Source: CAZITB01 sp964542055
Lineage (GTDB): Bacteria > Planctomycetota > Phycisphaerae > Sedimentisphaerales > CAMDDF01
Reading direction: 5' to 3'
DNA length: 23,321 bases
NCBI GenBank assembly: GCA_964542055.1
Contig: CAZITB010000033.1
Coordinates: 1-23,321 of the forward strand
Of this stretch, positions 13,243 to 21,595 are shown piece after piece. Under the pieces are notes generated by a model that was given only the letters and a program-made list of their open reading frames with translations, did not search any database and had not been told where the DNA came from. A program made the translations under genes and the position numbers. How positions within the stretch are numbered: position 1 is the stretch's first letter; each line of letters starts with the position of its first letter.

Positions 13243-14340
13243 CTACGCGAATTTATCATAGAAAATTTGTTCTTCAGCGATACCTAAATCCTTGAGAACA
13301 TTAATTGATGCGTCAATCATGCCTGGAGAGCCGCATAAATATGCTTCATAGCCTTTTAAATCGTCGAAAGCACGGGCTACAGCTTCGGTTACCAGTCCGG
13401 TTTCTCCATTCCATTTTTCACCTTCGGCAATTTCACCTACGACAGGTACATACTTAAAATTTGGCAGTTCTTTTTCGAATTGGGCCATCAAGTCGCCGTA
13501 AAATAGGTCGCGAACATTTCTGCCGCCGAAGAAATAGGTGCATTTTTTGCTGTTTGATGTGTTTTTCATGTGGTGCAAAATACATTTGATCGGTGCCATG
13601 CCTGATCCGCCGGCGATGCAGATCATGGGAGCATCGGTATCTGCCAGGCGGAATTCGCCGTAAGGGCCATTTAAATAGACCTCATCGCCGGTCTTCAAGA
13701 AGTCAAAACAGTAAGTTGTGCAGATTCCTCCCGGGACTTTTCTTATAACCAGTTCGATAACAGATTTGTCTTCGGGGTCTGAGGAGATCGAATATGCACG
13801 GTAAACTTCTTCCGGATTGCCCTTGTATTCAGGGCATAAAAGCTGGGCATATTGGCCTGGTATGAAATCTATGTTCGCGGGTTCTTTGAGCTCAAATCGG
13901 AATTCTTTTATATCGTAGGTTAAATCGTTTATGGCAGTGCAGACGGTTTGGTACTGCTGAACGCTAAGTAATTCGTCGGGAATGACGATTTGCATGTCCT
14001 GTCTGACTTTTACCTGGCAGGAAAGCCGGACATTTTCCTTTATTTCCTGGGTGGTAAGAAACGGCATTTCGGTTGGCAGCAGGTCTCCGGCACCGGAGTT
14101 GATTTTGCATTTGCAATAGCCGCAAGTGCCACGACCGCCGCAGGCACTTGGAATGAATATCTTTTCGTTGGTCAAGCATTCAAGAAGGTTTTTGCCTCCT
14201 TCTACAACCAGTTCTTTTTCCTTGTTAATAGTGATCTTGCATTGGCCATAATCAGCTATAAACTGCTCGCTAATAACCAGCAGGAGTGCGAGTGCGGCGG
14301 CAATCGCAGCCAGGACCAGGATGGAAATAATAGTAGTCAT
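13243..14340 (-). CDS. NqrF-like 2Fe-2S/FAD NADH oxidoreductase, solitary
   Basis: Homologous to subunit F of the Na+-translocating NADH:quinone reductase, the subunit that takes electrons from NADH. The 365 residues are somewhat shorter than typical NqrF (about 405). An N-terminal membrane helix (about 3-23) is followed by a plant-type ferredoxin domain with Cys67, Cys73, Cys76 and Cys108. Next comes an FAD domain (PGQYAQLL, RAYSISSDPED) and an NAD domain (CIAGGSGMAPIKCIL, YFFGGRNVRDLFY, YLCGSPGMIDA). All cofactor motifs look intact. No nqrA-E genes are near, so it may serve another membrane or soluble acceptor. It forms a two-gene unit with the unknown 158-residue protein. No Shine-Dalgarno is seen before the ATG, and the best promoter lies almost on top of it. 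Confidence 0.85.
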   Translation of the reverse strand: MTTIISILVLAAIAAALALLLVISEQFIADYGQCKITINKEKELVVEGGKNLLECLTNEKIFIPSACGGRGTCGYCKCKINSGAGDLLPTEMPFLTTQEIKENVRLSCQVKVRQDMQIVIPDELLSVQQYQTVCTAINDLTYDIKEFRFELKEPANIDFIPGQYAQLLCPEYKGNPEEVYRAYSISSDPEDKSVIELVIRKVPGGICTTYCFDFLKTGDEVYLNGPYGEFRLADTDAPMICIAGGSGMAPIKCILHHMKNTSNSKKCTYFFGGRNVRDLFYGDLMAQFEKELPNFKYVPVVGEIAEGEKWNGETGLVTEAVARAFDDLKGYEAYLCGSPGMIDASINVLKDLGIAEEQIFYDKFA

Positions 14341-14348
14341 TTAAGTTG

Positions 14349-14377
14349 ATTTTACAGGACAACGGCGATGGTGGCAA
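14349..14377 (-). promoter_or_regulatory. Promoter for the NqrF-like gene, unusually close to the start
   Basis: On the minus strand TTGCCA (14372-14377) and TAAAAT (14349-14354) are 17 bp apart. Transcription would begin near 14342, within two or three bases of the ATG at 14340, giving a leaderless or nearly leaderless message. Confidence 0.45.
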
Positions 14378-14473
14378 TTGAAAAGGGTATATTTTTTTAC
14401 CTGAATTGATTGAATTGAGGAAATAATGGCAGTGTGATGTGGAATTTTGTGCATCGAGGAAAAAACTGTTTTC

Positions 14474-14502
14474 TTGACTTAGATAAGTTATAGCTGTAAT
14501 AT
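14474..14502 (+). promoter_or_regulatory. Promoter for the icd-LPS core operon
   Basis: TTGACT (14474-14479) and TAATAT (14497-14502) are separated by exactly 17 bp, close to the sigma-70 consensus. A leader of about 65 nt precedes the icd ATG. Sequence between 14378 and 14473 shows nothing else recognised. Confidence 0.7.
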
Positions 14503-14575
14503 TACCCCTTGTAATTTTCGTTGTCACGTTTAAATTTCTTTTATTAATGATAGCAGTTTTTTTTAGGAGATAGTA

Positions 14576-15655
14576 ATGGTAGATGTTTGCTTGATAACTG
14601 GAGACGGAATTGGTCCTGAAATAGCTGATGTAACTAAAAATTGCATAAACGCAACTGGTGCAGATATTAACTGGATAGTCGCAGAGGCCGGTGTGGATGT
14701 GATGGAACGAGAGGGAACCCCCCTTCCTGAAAAGACGCTTGAGATTGTGAAAAAATGCCCAGTTGGTATTAAAGCCCCAATTACTACCCCTGTTGGGACC
14801 GGTTTTCGAAGCATCAACGTTCATTTAAGGCAAGCATTTGACCTTTATGCATGTTTGAGGCCTTGCAAGAGTTACAAAGGTGTGAAAAGTAAGTACACAG
14901 ATATTGATCTTGTTGTAGTGCGTGAAAATACTGAAGATTTGTATGCCGGTATTGAATTCGAACAGAAAAAGGACGATACTACTGAACTTATCAATTGGCT
15001 CAATGCTCATAGTGATAAAAAAATTAAGCCTTCCAGCGGAATAAGCATCAAACCGATTTCGCCTGAAGGGACGGCACGAATTGTGCGATTTGCGTTTGAG
15101 TATGCCCGCAAGATGAACAGAAATAAAGTTACAAGCGTTCACAAAGCCAACATCATGAAATATACAGATGGATTGTGGCTTGAGGTCAGCAGAGAAGTTG
15201 CAAAAGAATTTACGGATATCGAGTTCGAGGACAGAATTGTTGATAATATGTGTATGCAGCTTGTACAAAAGCCTGAACTTTATGATGTGATCGTATTGCC
15301 GAACCTTTACGGAGATATCTTGAGTGACCTTTGTGCAGGTCTGGTTGGCGGGCTTGGCGTTGCTCCTGGTGCGAATATCGGTGATACGAGTGCAATTTTC
15401 GAAGCGACGCATGGAAGTGCACCGAAATACGCAGGTCAAAATAAAGTCAACCCTGTGGCGCTGATTTTGAGCGGTGTTCTTATGCTTAGGCATCTTGATA
15501 TGATGTCCGAAGCTGAGAAGCTGGAAAAGGCAGTCGCATCAGTTATTGCTGAAGGCAAGGATGTTACTTATGATCTTAAACCTGACAGAAATGATCCAAC
15601 CGCTGTTGGAACCCGTGAAATGGGAGAGGCGATAATCGCGAAGATCAAAGGCTAA
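14576..15655 (+). CDS. NAD-type isocitrate dehydrogenase
   Basis: Isocitrate/isopropylmalate dehydrogenase family, 359 residues. GDGIGPEI opens the protein (about 9-16). The substrate loop TGFRSINVHLRQAFDLYACLRP (about 74-95) has the Ser-x-Asn-x-x-LR pattern of isocitrate rather than isopropylmalate enzymes. VVRENTEDLYAGIE, the catalytic Lys region SVHKANIMKYTDGLW, and LPNLYGDILSDLCAGLVGGLG follow, then EATHGSAPKYAGQNKVNP. Length and motifs resemble the short NAD-dependent group, not the longer NADP enzyme of Escherichia coli. Homoisocitrate or tartrate dehydrogenases are less likely alternatives. An AGGAG site stands seven bases before the ATG. It is the first gene of the operon, and lpxK follows after 18 bp. 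Confidence 0.9.
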   Translation: MVDVCLITGDGIGPEIADVTKNCINATGADINWIVAEAGVDVMEREGTPLPEKTLEIVKKCPVGIKAPITTPVGTGFRSINVHLRQAFDLYACLRPCKSYKGVKSKYTDIDLVVVRENTEDLYAGIEFEQKKDDTTELINWLNAHSDKKIKPSSGISIKPISPEGTARIVRFAFEYARKMNRNKVTSVHKANIMKYTDGLWLEVSREVAKEFTDIEFEDRIVDNMCMQLVQKPELYDVIVLPNLYGDILSDLCAGLVGGLGVAPGANIGDTSAIFEATHGSAPKYAGQNKVNPVALILSGVLMLRHLDMMSEAEKLEKAVASVIAEGKDVTYDLKPDRNDPTAVGTREMGEAIIAKIKG

Positions 15656-15673
15656 GTATTCCTGAAAGGATTT

Positions 15674-16729
15674 ATGAATCAGGATTGGTATAGAAAACTG
15701 ATATGTTATCAGCGGAGCAGTTTCCCCCTGAAGCTGCTTCGTATGCTTTTACTTTTTGTTTCGATATTTTACATCGCCGGGGTGAGGATCCGAAATTTAT
15801 TGTTCGATAAAGGTATTCGGAAAATCAGAACCGTTGACAAGCCGGTGATAAGTATTGGGAATGTTACTACTGGCGGGACAGGTAAAACCCCGATGGTTAT
15901 CTGGATTTGTAAATATCTTGGCGAAAAAGGTTGCAAGCCCGGGATTCTGACCAGAGGTTATAAAACGGTAAAGGGCAAATTGACCGATGAGCCGGCTATA
16001 CTGGCAAAGGGCTGTGATAAGTCCAAAGTGATTGTAAACAGTAACAGGTTTGCAGGCGCCGAGAAAGCAATCAATCAGTATGAATGTGATGTCATTGTAA
16101 TGGATGACGGGTTTCAGCACAGACAATTCGGGCGTGATGTGAATATTGTGACAATTGACGCGACGTGTCCGTTTGGTTATGGGAAAATGCTGCCAGCGGG
16201 TTTTTTACGTGAGCCGGTAAGTTCTTTGAAGAGAGCCGATGGCGTTGTTATTACACGTTTTGATCAGGCCGATGCTGAAACTTTGCAAAGGGCAGAAGAT
16301 CAGATTCGCAATGTTAATCCGGAAGCTGTAATTGCCAAAGCTATTCATGCACCTATCAATGCTGGACTTTTGAAGAATAAAAAACTTAGCCTGGATGAAT
16401 TGCGTGAAAAGAAAATATTTGCCTTTTGCGGAATTGGAAATCCATACGCTTTTATGGATATGCTTGAAGAAATCGGGTTGAATGTAATTGGTTCGAAGAT
16501 ATACAACGATCATCATAATTATACAAGCCAGGATTTGCAGGAACTTTATGAAACTGCGAGATATCTTGAAGTTGATACAATATTATCTACTCAGAAAGAC
16601 TGGGTTAAAACGGCTTTGCTTTCTTTGTCGGAAAGAGAAATTGACTTTGCTTATCTGGCGATCGAATTGAAGTTTATTGAAGGACAGGAACAAATTACTA
16701 GACTGATTGATGAGGCTTTGCAAAAGTGA
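15674..16729 (+). CDS. lpxK: Tetraacyldisaccharide 4'-kinase
   Basis: Phosphorylates the 4' position of the lipid A disaccharide at the inner membrane. The 351 residues start with a membrane-associated helix (about 19-38), followed by the Walker A motif GNVTTGGTGKTP (about 62-73; P-loop Lys71), ILTRGYK, the family-specific VMDDGFQHRQFGRD, PAGFLREP and AFCGIGNP. It shows the presence of lipid A, although no other lpx gene is in the window. An AAAGGA ribosome site precedes the ATG. Its TGA overlaps the GTG start of hldE. Confidence 0.95.
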   Translation: MNQDWYRKLICYQRSSFPLKLLRMLLLFVSIFYIAGVRIRNLLFDKGIRKIRTVDKPVISIGNVTTGGTGKTPMVIWICKYLGEKGCKPGILTRGYKTVKGKLTDEPAILAKGCDKSKVIVNSNRFAGAEKAINQYECDVIVMDDGFQHRQFGRDVNIVTIDATCPFGYGKMLPAGFLREPVSSLKRADGVVITRFDQADAETLQRAEDQIRNVNPEAVIAKAIHAPINAGLLKNKKLSLDELREKKIFAFCGIGNPYAFMDMLEEIGLNVIGSKIYNDHHNYTSQDLQELYETARYLEVDTILSTQKDWVKTALLSLSEREIDFAYLAIELKFIEGQEQITRLIDEALQK

Positions 16730-18213
16730 AAAATTACGATAGATTGTTAGATACTGTAAACAGCTTGGGGAATCCGAACATTTTGCTTGTTGGCGATTTT
16801 ATGATGGATAGCTATATCTATGGTGATGCGCTTAGGATTTCGCCTGAAGCACCTGTGCCTGTTTTGAAGGTTCTTGATAAGAAAAATTGCTGCGGCGGAG
16901 CTGCATCTGTATCGGTGGATCTAGAAGCCCTGGGAGCTAAGGCGATTTGTATTGGTGTTGTTGGGAATGATTCTAATGGTCTGGAGTTATTGAATTTATT
17001 AAAGCAGGCTAATGCTGATACAGATGGTATTTTAAAAATCGATGGCCGCCCTACTATATGTAAGCAAAGGCTTGTCGGTCTTGCGCAGCATCGACATCGT
17101 CAGCAGCTAATGAGAATTGACGAGGAATGTACTGACGGGCTAAATGCCCAACAGTATGATGAGTTATTCGAGATTTTTAAATCCAAATTGGCTCAAGCTG
17201 ATATTGTTTGTATTCAGGATTATGATAAGGGTTTGATCGGGACAGAGTTTTGTCAGAGAATTATAAAAGAAAGTAAAAATGCAAATGTCAAGATTATAGT
17301 TGATCCGCCGGCAAATGGGAATTTTGAGAAGTTCAAAGGATGTTCGGCCATTACGCCAAATAGAAAAGAGACTTCGAGTGAGGTTGGATTTGAAGTTTTA
17401 GACATGGAAAGTGCAGCAAAAGCAGCCGATATTCTGAAAACCGGTTTGGAAATGGAAGCTGCTATAATAACGCTGGACCGGGATGGGGCATATCTGCTCA
17501 CAGGTAAAAAAAATATGCATGTGCCGACGATCGCGAGAAATGTTTACGATGTTACCGGCGCAGGTGATATGGTGCTAGCGGCGATTTCGACCGTTTTGGC
17601 GGCTGGGTTCGATTATGAAACAGCGGTTGAGATTGCAAATATAGCTGGCGGTTTAGAAGTAGAAAAGTTCGGTGTGGCATCTGTAAGTATTGCAGAGATA
17701 AGCCATGAGATTTTGAGCAGAAACAGAGAACACGATTCTAAGCTACAGGATATCGAAAGTTTAAAGAAGAGACTGAATTGGCATCGCAATCACGGTGAGA
17801 CAATTGTGTTTACAAATGGATGTTTTGATGTGCTGCATACGGGGCATATAAACTATTTGAATTTCTGCAAACAAAATGGTGATATTGTAGTGCTGGGGCT
17901 CAATAGTGATGCTTCGGTTTCAAGGCTTAAGGGGCCGTCGAGGCCGATAAATAATCAGCATGACCGGGCAACAGTTTTGTCAGCATTGAATTGCATCGAT
18001 TATATTTGCATTTTTGATGATGATACGCCATTGAGGCTGATTGAACAGGTTTGTCCTGATGTTCTGATTAAAGGTGAAGACTGGAAGGACAAAGGCGTGG
18101 TTGGGTGCGAATTTGTTGAAGGTAGAGGCGGGAAGGTGGTTCTTGCAAAGCTGGTGGCAGGAAAGAGTTCTACAGCGACGATTGAAAAAATGGAAGTCGA
18201 AGGCCAAGGATGA
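16726..18213 (+). CDS. hldE: Bifunctional heptose-7-phosphate kinase / heptose-1-phosphate adenylyltransferase
   Basis: Two steps of ADP-heptose synthesis in one 495-residue protein. The PfkB/ribokinase-fold kinase domain (about 1-325) shows GDFMMDSYIYGDALRISPEAP, CCGGAASVSVDLEALGA, and the anion-hole motif NVYDVTGAGDMVLA. The cytidylyltransferase-fold domain (about 355-490) shows FTNGCFDVLHTGHINYL with the HxGH nucleotide site, LNSDASVSRLKGPSRPI and GEDWKDKGVVGCEFVEGRGG. Both active sites look complete. The GTG start overlaps the lpxK stop (GTGA), consistent with coupled translation; gmhA overlaps its end. Confidence 0.97.
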   Translation: MKNYDRLLDTVNSLGNPNILLVGDFMMDSYIYGDALRISPEAPVPVLKVLDKKNCCGGAASVSVDLEALGAKAICIGVVGNDSNGLELLNLLKQANADTDGILKIDGRPTICKQRLVGLAQHRHRQQLMRIDEECTDGLNAQQYDELFEIFKSKLAQADIVCIQDYDKGLIGTEFCQRIIKESKNANVKIIVDPPANGNFEKFKGCSAITPNRKETSSEVGFEVLDMESAAKAADILKTGLEMEAAIITLDRDGAYLLTGKKNMHVPTIARNVYDVTGAGDMVLAAISTVLAAGFDYETAVEIANIAGGLEVEKFGVASVSIAEISHEILSRNREHDSKLQDIESLKKRLNWHRNHGETIVFTNGCFDVLHTGHINYLNFCKQNGDIVVLGLNSDASVSRLKGPSRPINNQHDRATVLSALNCIDYICIFDDDTPLRLIEQVCPDVLIKGEDWKDKGVVGCEFVEGRGGKVVLAKLVAGKSSTATIEKMEVEGQG

Positions 18214-18794
18214 TTATGAAAGAAATGGTCAGCAAAATAATTGATGCACATAAGGTGCTTGTTGCAGATTTTGAAGATAAAAGTTTGGATAAGCTTTTTG
18301 AAGCAGTGGATATAATAGTTGAAAGTTTGAAAAATAAAGGCTGTATTTATATTTGCGGTAATGGCGGCAGCGCGGCTGATGCTCAGCATATCACGGGTGA
18401 AATTGTTGGGAGGTTTCTCAGGGAACGAAAGGCAATGGCAGCGGTTGCTTTGAATACAGATACTTCTGTTATGACAAGTGTTGCAAATGATTATGATTTT
18501 TCGAATATATTTGCAAGACAGGTTGAGGGGCTCGGCCGGGAAGGTGATGTTCTCTGGGCGTTATCTACAAGCGGCAACAGTGAAAATGTTATTCGTGCTG
18601 TTGATACTGCCAGACAATTGAGAATGAAGGTGGTTGGGTTTGCAGGTAAGCAGGGTTCTCAGCTGGAAAAAAAATCGGATGTTTGCATCAATGTGGGGGG
18701 CGAGAATTCTTATCAGATTCAACAGATTCATCAGATTGCATATCATTTGATTTGTAATTTTGTAGAAGAAGCTATTTGCGGGCAGGATAAATGA
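18210..18794 (+). CDS. gmhA: Sedoheptulose-7-phosphate isomerase
   Basis: First step of heptose synthesis: sedoheptulose 7-phosphate to heptose 7-phosphate. The 194-residue SIS-domain protein has YICGNGGSAADAQHITGEIVGRF (about 46-68), TSVMTSVANDYDFSNIFARQVEGLG and ALSTSGNSENVIRA, and ends with QQIHQIAYHLICNFVEEAIC, all typical of GmhA. The ATG overlaps the hldE stop (ATGA). A second ATG two codons later is an alternative start. Confidence 0.95.
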   Translation: MIMKEMVSKIIDAHKVLVADFEDKSLDKLFEAVDIIVESLKNKGCIYICGNGGSAADAQHITGEIVGRFLRERKAMAAVALNTDTSVMTSVANDYDFSNIFARQVEGLGREGDVLWALSTSGNSENVIRAVDTARQLRMKVVGFAGKQGSQLEKKSDVCINVGGENSYQIQQIHQIAYHLICNFVEEAICGQDK

Positions 18795-19741
18795 AAAATC
18801 GAGCAGTATTTTTAGACCGAGATAATACTTTGATCGAAGATCCAGGTTATATTAGTGATCCCGGTCAGGTTCGATTAATGCATGGTGTTACTGATGCTTT
18901 GAGGCAGCTTGGCAAAATGGATTATAAACTTATTGTAATCACGAATCAATCGGGTATTGCACGGGGGTACTTCGATGAAGTCAAATTGAAAGACATCCAT
19001 AACAAGCTTGAACAGCTGCTTTGGGTTGAAGATGTATCGCTTGATGGCATATATTATTGTCCTTATCATCCTGAGGGGGTAATTGGAAAGTACAGGATGG
19101 AAAGTGAATTGCGGAAACCGAATCCTGGGATGCTTTTGAAAGCCGCACAGGATAAAGATATTGATTTATCACAATCATGGATGATCGGGGATTCTGAAAG
19201 AGATATTCAGGCTGGCCAAGCGGCTGGGTGTAAAACGATTTTTATAGAACCGTCAGTTGCGTATGCAAAGATTAAGTATGAGAAAGTTAAGGCTGATTAT
19301 TCAGTTAATAATTTGAAAGAAGCGGTTAATATAATTAAAAGCCGTGAACGAAAAATCGCTGTATCTGCGAGCAATAAAGATAATGTTACTGCAACTTCAC
19401 AGGAGTCTGAGCCGGTGGTTAAAAACGAAAGTAATTATATGACAATTGACAAAGATGAAGAAAAGATGCAAGTAGATAAAGTTCAAAATGATAATGATGA
19501 TAGAAATTATTTACGTGAGATACATCAGATTTTAGCGGCTCAACAGCGGCAAAATATGTTCAGCGAGTTTTCATCTTTAAATCTTATAGCAGGTATTATT
19601 CAGATGATTGTTGTTTTTCTGGCTTTGGTGGCGATTTGGCTGGTTATGAAAAAAAGCGGGACGGCTTATCTGTATCTTCAGTTTGCGATTTTAGGACAGC
19701 TTATAACTTTGACATTATTTATGATGCAGGGACGCAAATGA
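18791..19741 (+). CDS. gmhB: Heptose-1,7-bisphosphate 7-phosphatase with membrane tail and degraded zinc site
   Basis: HAD-family phosphatase for the third step of ADP-heptose synthesis. The HAD core (about 1-185) shows the nucleophile motif FLDRDNTLIED (Asp9, Asp11), ITNQSGIARGYF and MIGDSERDIQAGQAAG (Asp134, Asp138). Known GmhB proteins bind Zn with CPHHP and CxC-RKP. Here the first motif reads CPYHPEG (90-96) and the second SELRKP (105-110), so three of the four usual ligands are changed. The protein is 316 residues rather than about 190. A charged linker is followed by two strongly hydrophobic helices (about 267-288 and 292-312), which would anchor it to the membrane. ATGA overlaps join it to gmhA and to the next gene. 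Confidence 0.9.
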   Translation: MKNRAVFLDRDNTLIEDPGYISDPGQVRLMHGVTDALRQLGKMDYKLIVITNQSGIARGYFDEVKLKDIHNKLEQLLWVEDVSLDGIYYCPYHPEGVIGKYRMESELRKPNPGMLLKAAQDKDIDLSQSWMIGDSERDIQAGQAAGCKTIFIEPSVAYAKIKYEKVKADYSVNNLKEAVNIIKSRERKIAVSASNKDNVTATSQESEPVVKNESNYMTIDKDEEKMQVDKVQNDNDDRNYLREIHQILAAQQRQNMFSEFSSLNLIAGIIQMIVVFLALVAIWLVMKKSGTAYLYLQFAILGQLITLTLFMMQGRK

Positions 19742-20766
19742 CTTTGGATGACGGGAACGGGAATGTTCTGATATGGCTGCCGTCGCCTATTGGTGATGCG
19801 GTTTTGTCAACGTCCGCTTTGAGATCACTTGCTGGGGTGTTTAAAGATAAAAGAAAGTTTTTCCTGGCGAGTAAGCCCGTTAGAGACCTTTTGAGCCCTA
19901 CTGATTTCTGCGACGAATGGATATGCCCAAATACGAAAAAGCCTTTTGAGACAGCTATGTTATTGAAAAAGTTTGATTTTTCCCATGCGATTCTATTTAA
20001 GAATTCTTTTTCTAGTGCGCTGGCAGTCTGGCTGGCGGGGATTGGCCAACGGGTAGGTTATTCTCGGCAAGGGAGAGGTTTGTTTTTGAATTCGAAGCTT
20101 TATCCGCCGAAAGAAAATGGCAAATTTAAGCCGAATTCTATGGTAGATTATTATATGGGCTTGGCATCATTGCTAGGCGGGGATACAGAAAACAGGCAGT
20201 TGGAATTAAAATGTGACAAGCAGTTGATTGACTCGGTAGAAAGTAAATTGCCGCTGGATAGATCACGGCCTATTGTTATACTTGTACCGGGGGGGGCATT
20301 TGGGCCAAGTAAATGCTGGTCGAGTGAAAACTTTGCTGCTTTGGCGGATATGATCATTGAAAAATATGATGCACAGGTTTTGATCAATGTCGCGCCCAAA
20401 AAAGAGGAATTAGAAATAGCAGATCAAATAACTGAACTAAGCAAAAATGATCTGGTCAATTTAGGTTCATATAGTTTTAGCCTGGCTCAAATCAAGGCTG
20501 TTTTTTCAAAGGCACATTTAGTTGTTACTAATGACACCGGTCCCAGGCATATAGCTATTGCTCTGCAGAAAAAGGTAGTTACATTATTCGGTCCCAATGA
20601 CCCTGCATGGACAGAGACCGGCTGGGAAAAAGAATTGCAAATTGTGGGACAAGCTGATTGTGCACCGTGTGCCAGGAAAGAATGTTTCCAATCAGAACAT
20701 ATTTGTATGGAATCTATAACCCCGCAAAATGTTTTTGAAGCTGTCGGGAGACTTTGGGATGCATAA
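19738..20766 (+). CDS. Glycosyltransferase family 9, ADP-heptose:LPS heptosyltransferase (WaaF-like)
   Basis: The 342-residue GT-B enzyme would transfer heptose from ADP-heptose to the inner core. WLPSPIGDAVLSTSALRSL (about 11-29) is the N-terminal GT9 signature, and VPGGAFGPSKCWSSENFAALA and VVTNDTGPRHIAIALQKKVVTLFGPNDPAWT form the donor site. The C-terminal CAPCARKEC cluster is usual for heptosyltransferase II. I choose ATG 19738 because it overlaps the gmhB stop (ATGA) and gives the expected N-terminus; a longer frame from 19636 would only read gmhB sequence out of frame. WaaF and WaaC cannot be separated firmly. Confidence 0.9.
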   Translation: MTLDDGNGNVLIWLPSPIGDAVLSTSALRSLAGVFKDKRKFFLASKPVRDLLSPTDFCDEWICPNTKKPFETAMLLKKFDFSHAILFKNSFSSALAVWLAGIGQRVGYSRQGRGLFLNSKLYPPKENGKFKPNSMVDYYMGLASLLGGDTENRQLELKCDKQLIDSVESKLPLDRSRPIVILVPGGAFGPSKCWSSENFAALADMIIEKYDAQVLINVAPKKEELEIADQITELSKNDLVNLGSYSFSLAQIKAVFSKAHLVVTNDTGPRHIAIALQKKVVTLFGPNDPAWTETGWEKELQIVGQADCAPCARKECFQSEHICMESITPQNVFEAVGRLWDA

Positions 20767-21595
20767 GGGTTTTCTGAAGTTTGGTTCTGAAAATTTTTAT
20801 GTAAATGAAATTTTTACGGAAGATGTAAAATCCGCAGGGATAACAAGTTTTTCCGATCTGAAGATGTTGAGTGAGGTTGAACAGTTAGATAAACCTGGTT
20901 TGGGAGCTCATCGTGGAAGAAGTAAATTTACCATTGGAAATCCTGAGTATAACGTTTATCTTAAACAGTACTTCGATACTCCTGTAAAAACGCAATTAAA
21001 GAATTGGTTTTATCATAAGTCAATTAAATCTACTGCATTTTATGACATTTGTTTTTCAGAAGACCTCAAAATTATCGGCGTCGATACACCTGAAGTAATC
21101 GCCTACGGTTACAAAAAAAAGTCAGGGATTGAGACATATAGCTTTTCGTTAGTAAAAGAAGTAGATAAAGCATGTTCACTTGAAAAAAATTTTCCGAGTT
21201 TTGAAAGTATTTTCGCGAAGAGACGATTTATTTCAAAGCTTGCCTTGTTTGCGAGGAAATTTCATCAAAATGGTTTCAGGCACAGAGATTTTTATCTCTG
21301 TCATATTTTTTATAGTCCCGAAAAAGATAAGCTTACGTTGATAGACCTTCAGCGAGTTTTCAAACCCATATTTACTTCTCTTCGGTACCGTTTAAAAGAT
21401 ATCGCCCAATTGTATTACTCTACAAGTTCAGATAAAGCAACCAAAACAGATAGACTGAGGTTTTACAAAATCTATGCAAATAGAAATAAATTAACAAAAA
21501 TAGATAAAATTCTAATAAAAATTATTAATGAAAAAGCTTTAAAAATGCTCAAGCATGACAGGAACAACAATAGACAAGGCGGTTATGCCTTATGA
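20759..21595 (+). CDS. LPS core heptose kinase-like protein (WaaP family)
   Basis: Kinase-fold protein of 278 residues, of the WaaP/Kdo-kinase group that phosphorylates inner-core sugars. The catalytic loop reads GFRHRDFYLCHIF (His175, Arg176, Asp177), and the metal motif is LIDLQRV (Asp196) in place of DFG, as is normal for the family. GLGAHRGRSKF near residue 50 fits the glycine-rich segment and VYLKQY the ATP lysine. ATG 20759 overlaps the end of the preceding gene by 8 bp. An in-frame ATG at 20729 would overlap it further and gives an unlikely N-terminus. It ends in an ATGA overlap with the next glycosyltransferase. The exact sugar acceptor is inferred. Confidence 0.85.
   Translation: MHKGFLKFGSENFYVNEIFTEDVKSAGITSFSDLKMLSEVEQLDKPGLGAHRGRSKFTIGNPEYNVYLKQYFDTPVKTQLKNWFYHKSIKSTAFYDICFSEDLKIIGVDTPEVIAYGYKKKSGIETYSFSLVKEVDKACSLEKNFPSFESIFAKRRFISKLALFARKFHQNGFRHRDFYLCHIFYSPEKDKLTLIDLQRVFKPIFTSLRYRLKDIAQLYYSTSSDKATKTDRLRFYKIYANRNKLTKIDKILIKIINEKALKMLKHDRNNNRQGGYAL

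Noticed and set aside
14270..14824. Long minus-strand frame of 184 codons over the icd promoter
   Set aside because: It covers the promoter, the icd 5' end and the nqrF start region, has an erratic composition, and conflicts with strong genes on both sides.
14825..15493. Minus-strand frame of 222 codons inside icd
   Set aside because: It lies wholly within the well-supported isocitrate dehydrogenase gene and has no family motif.
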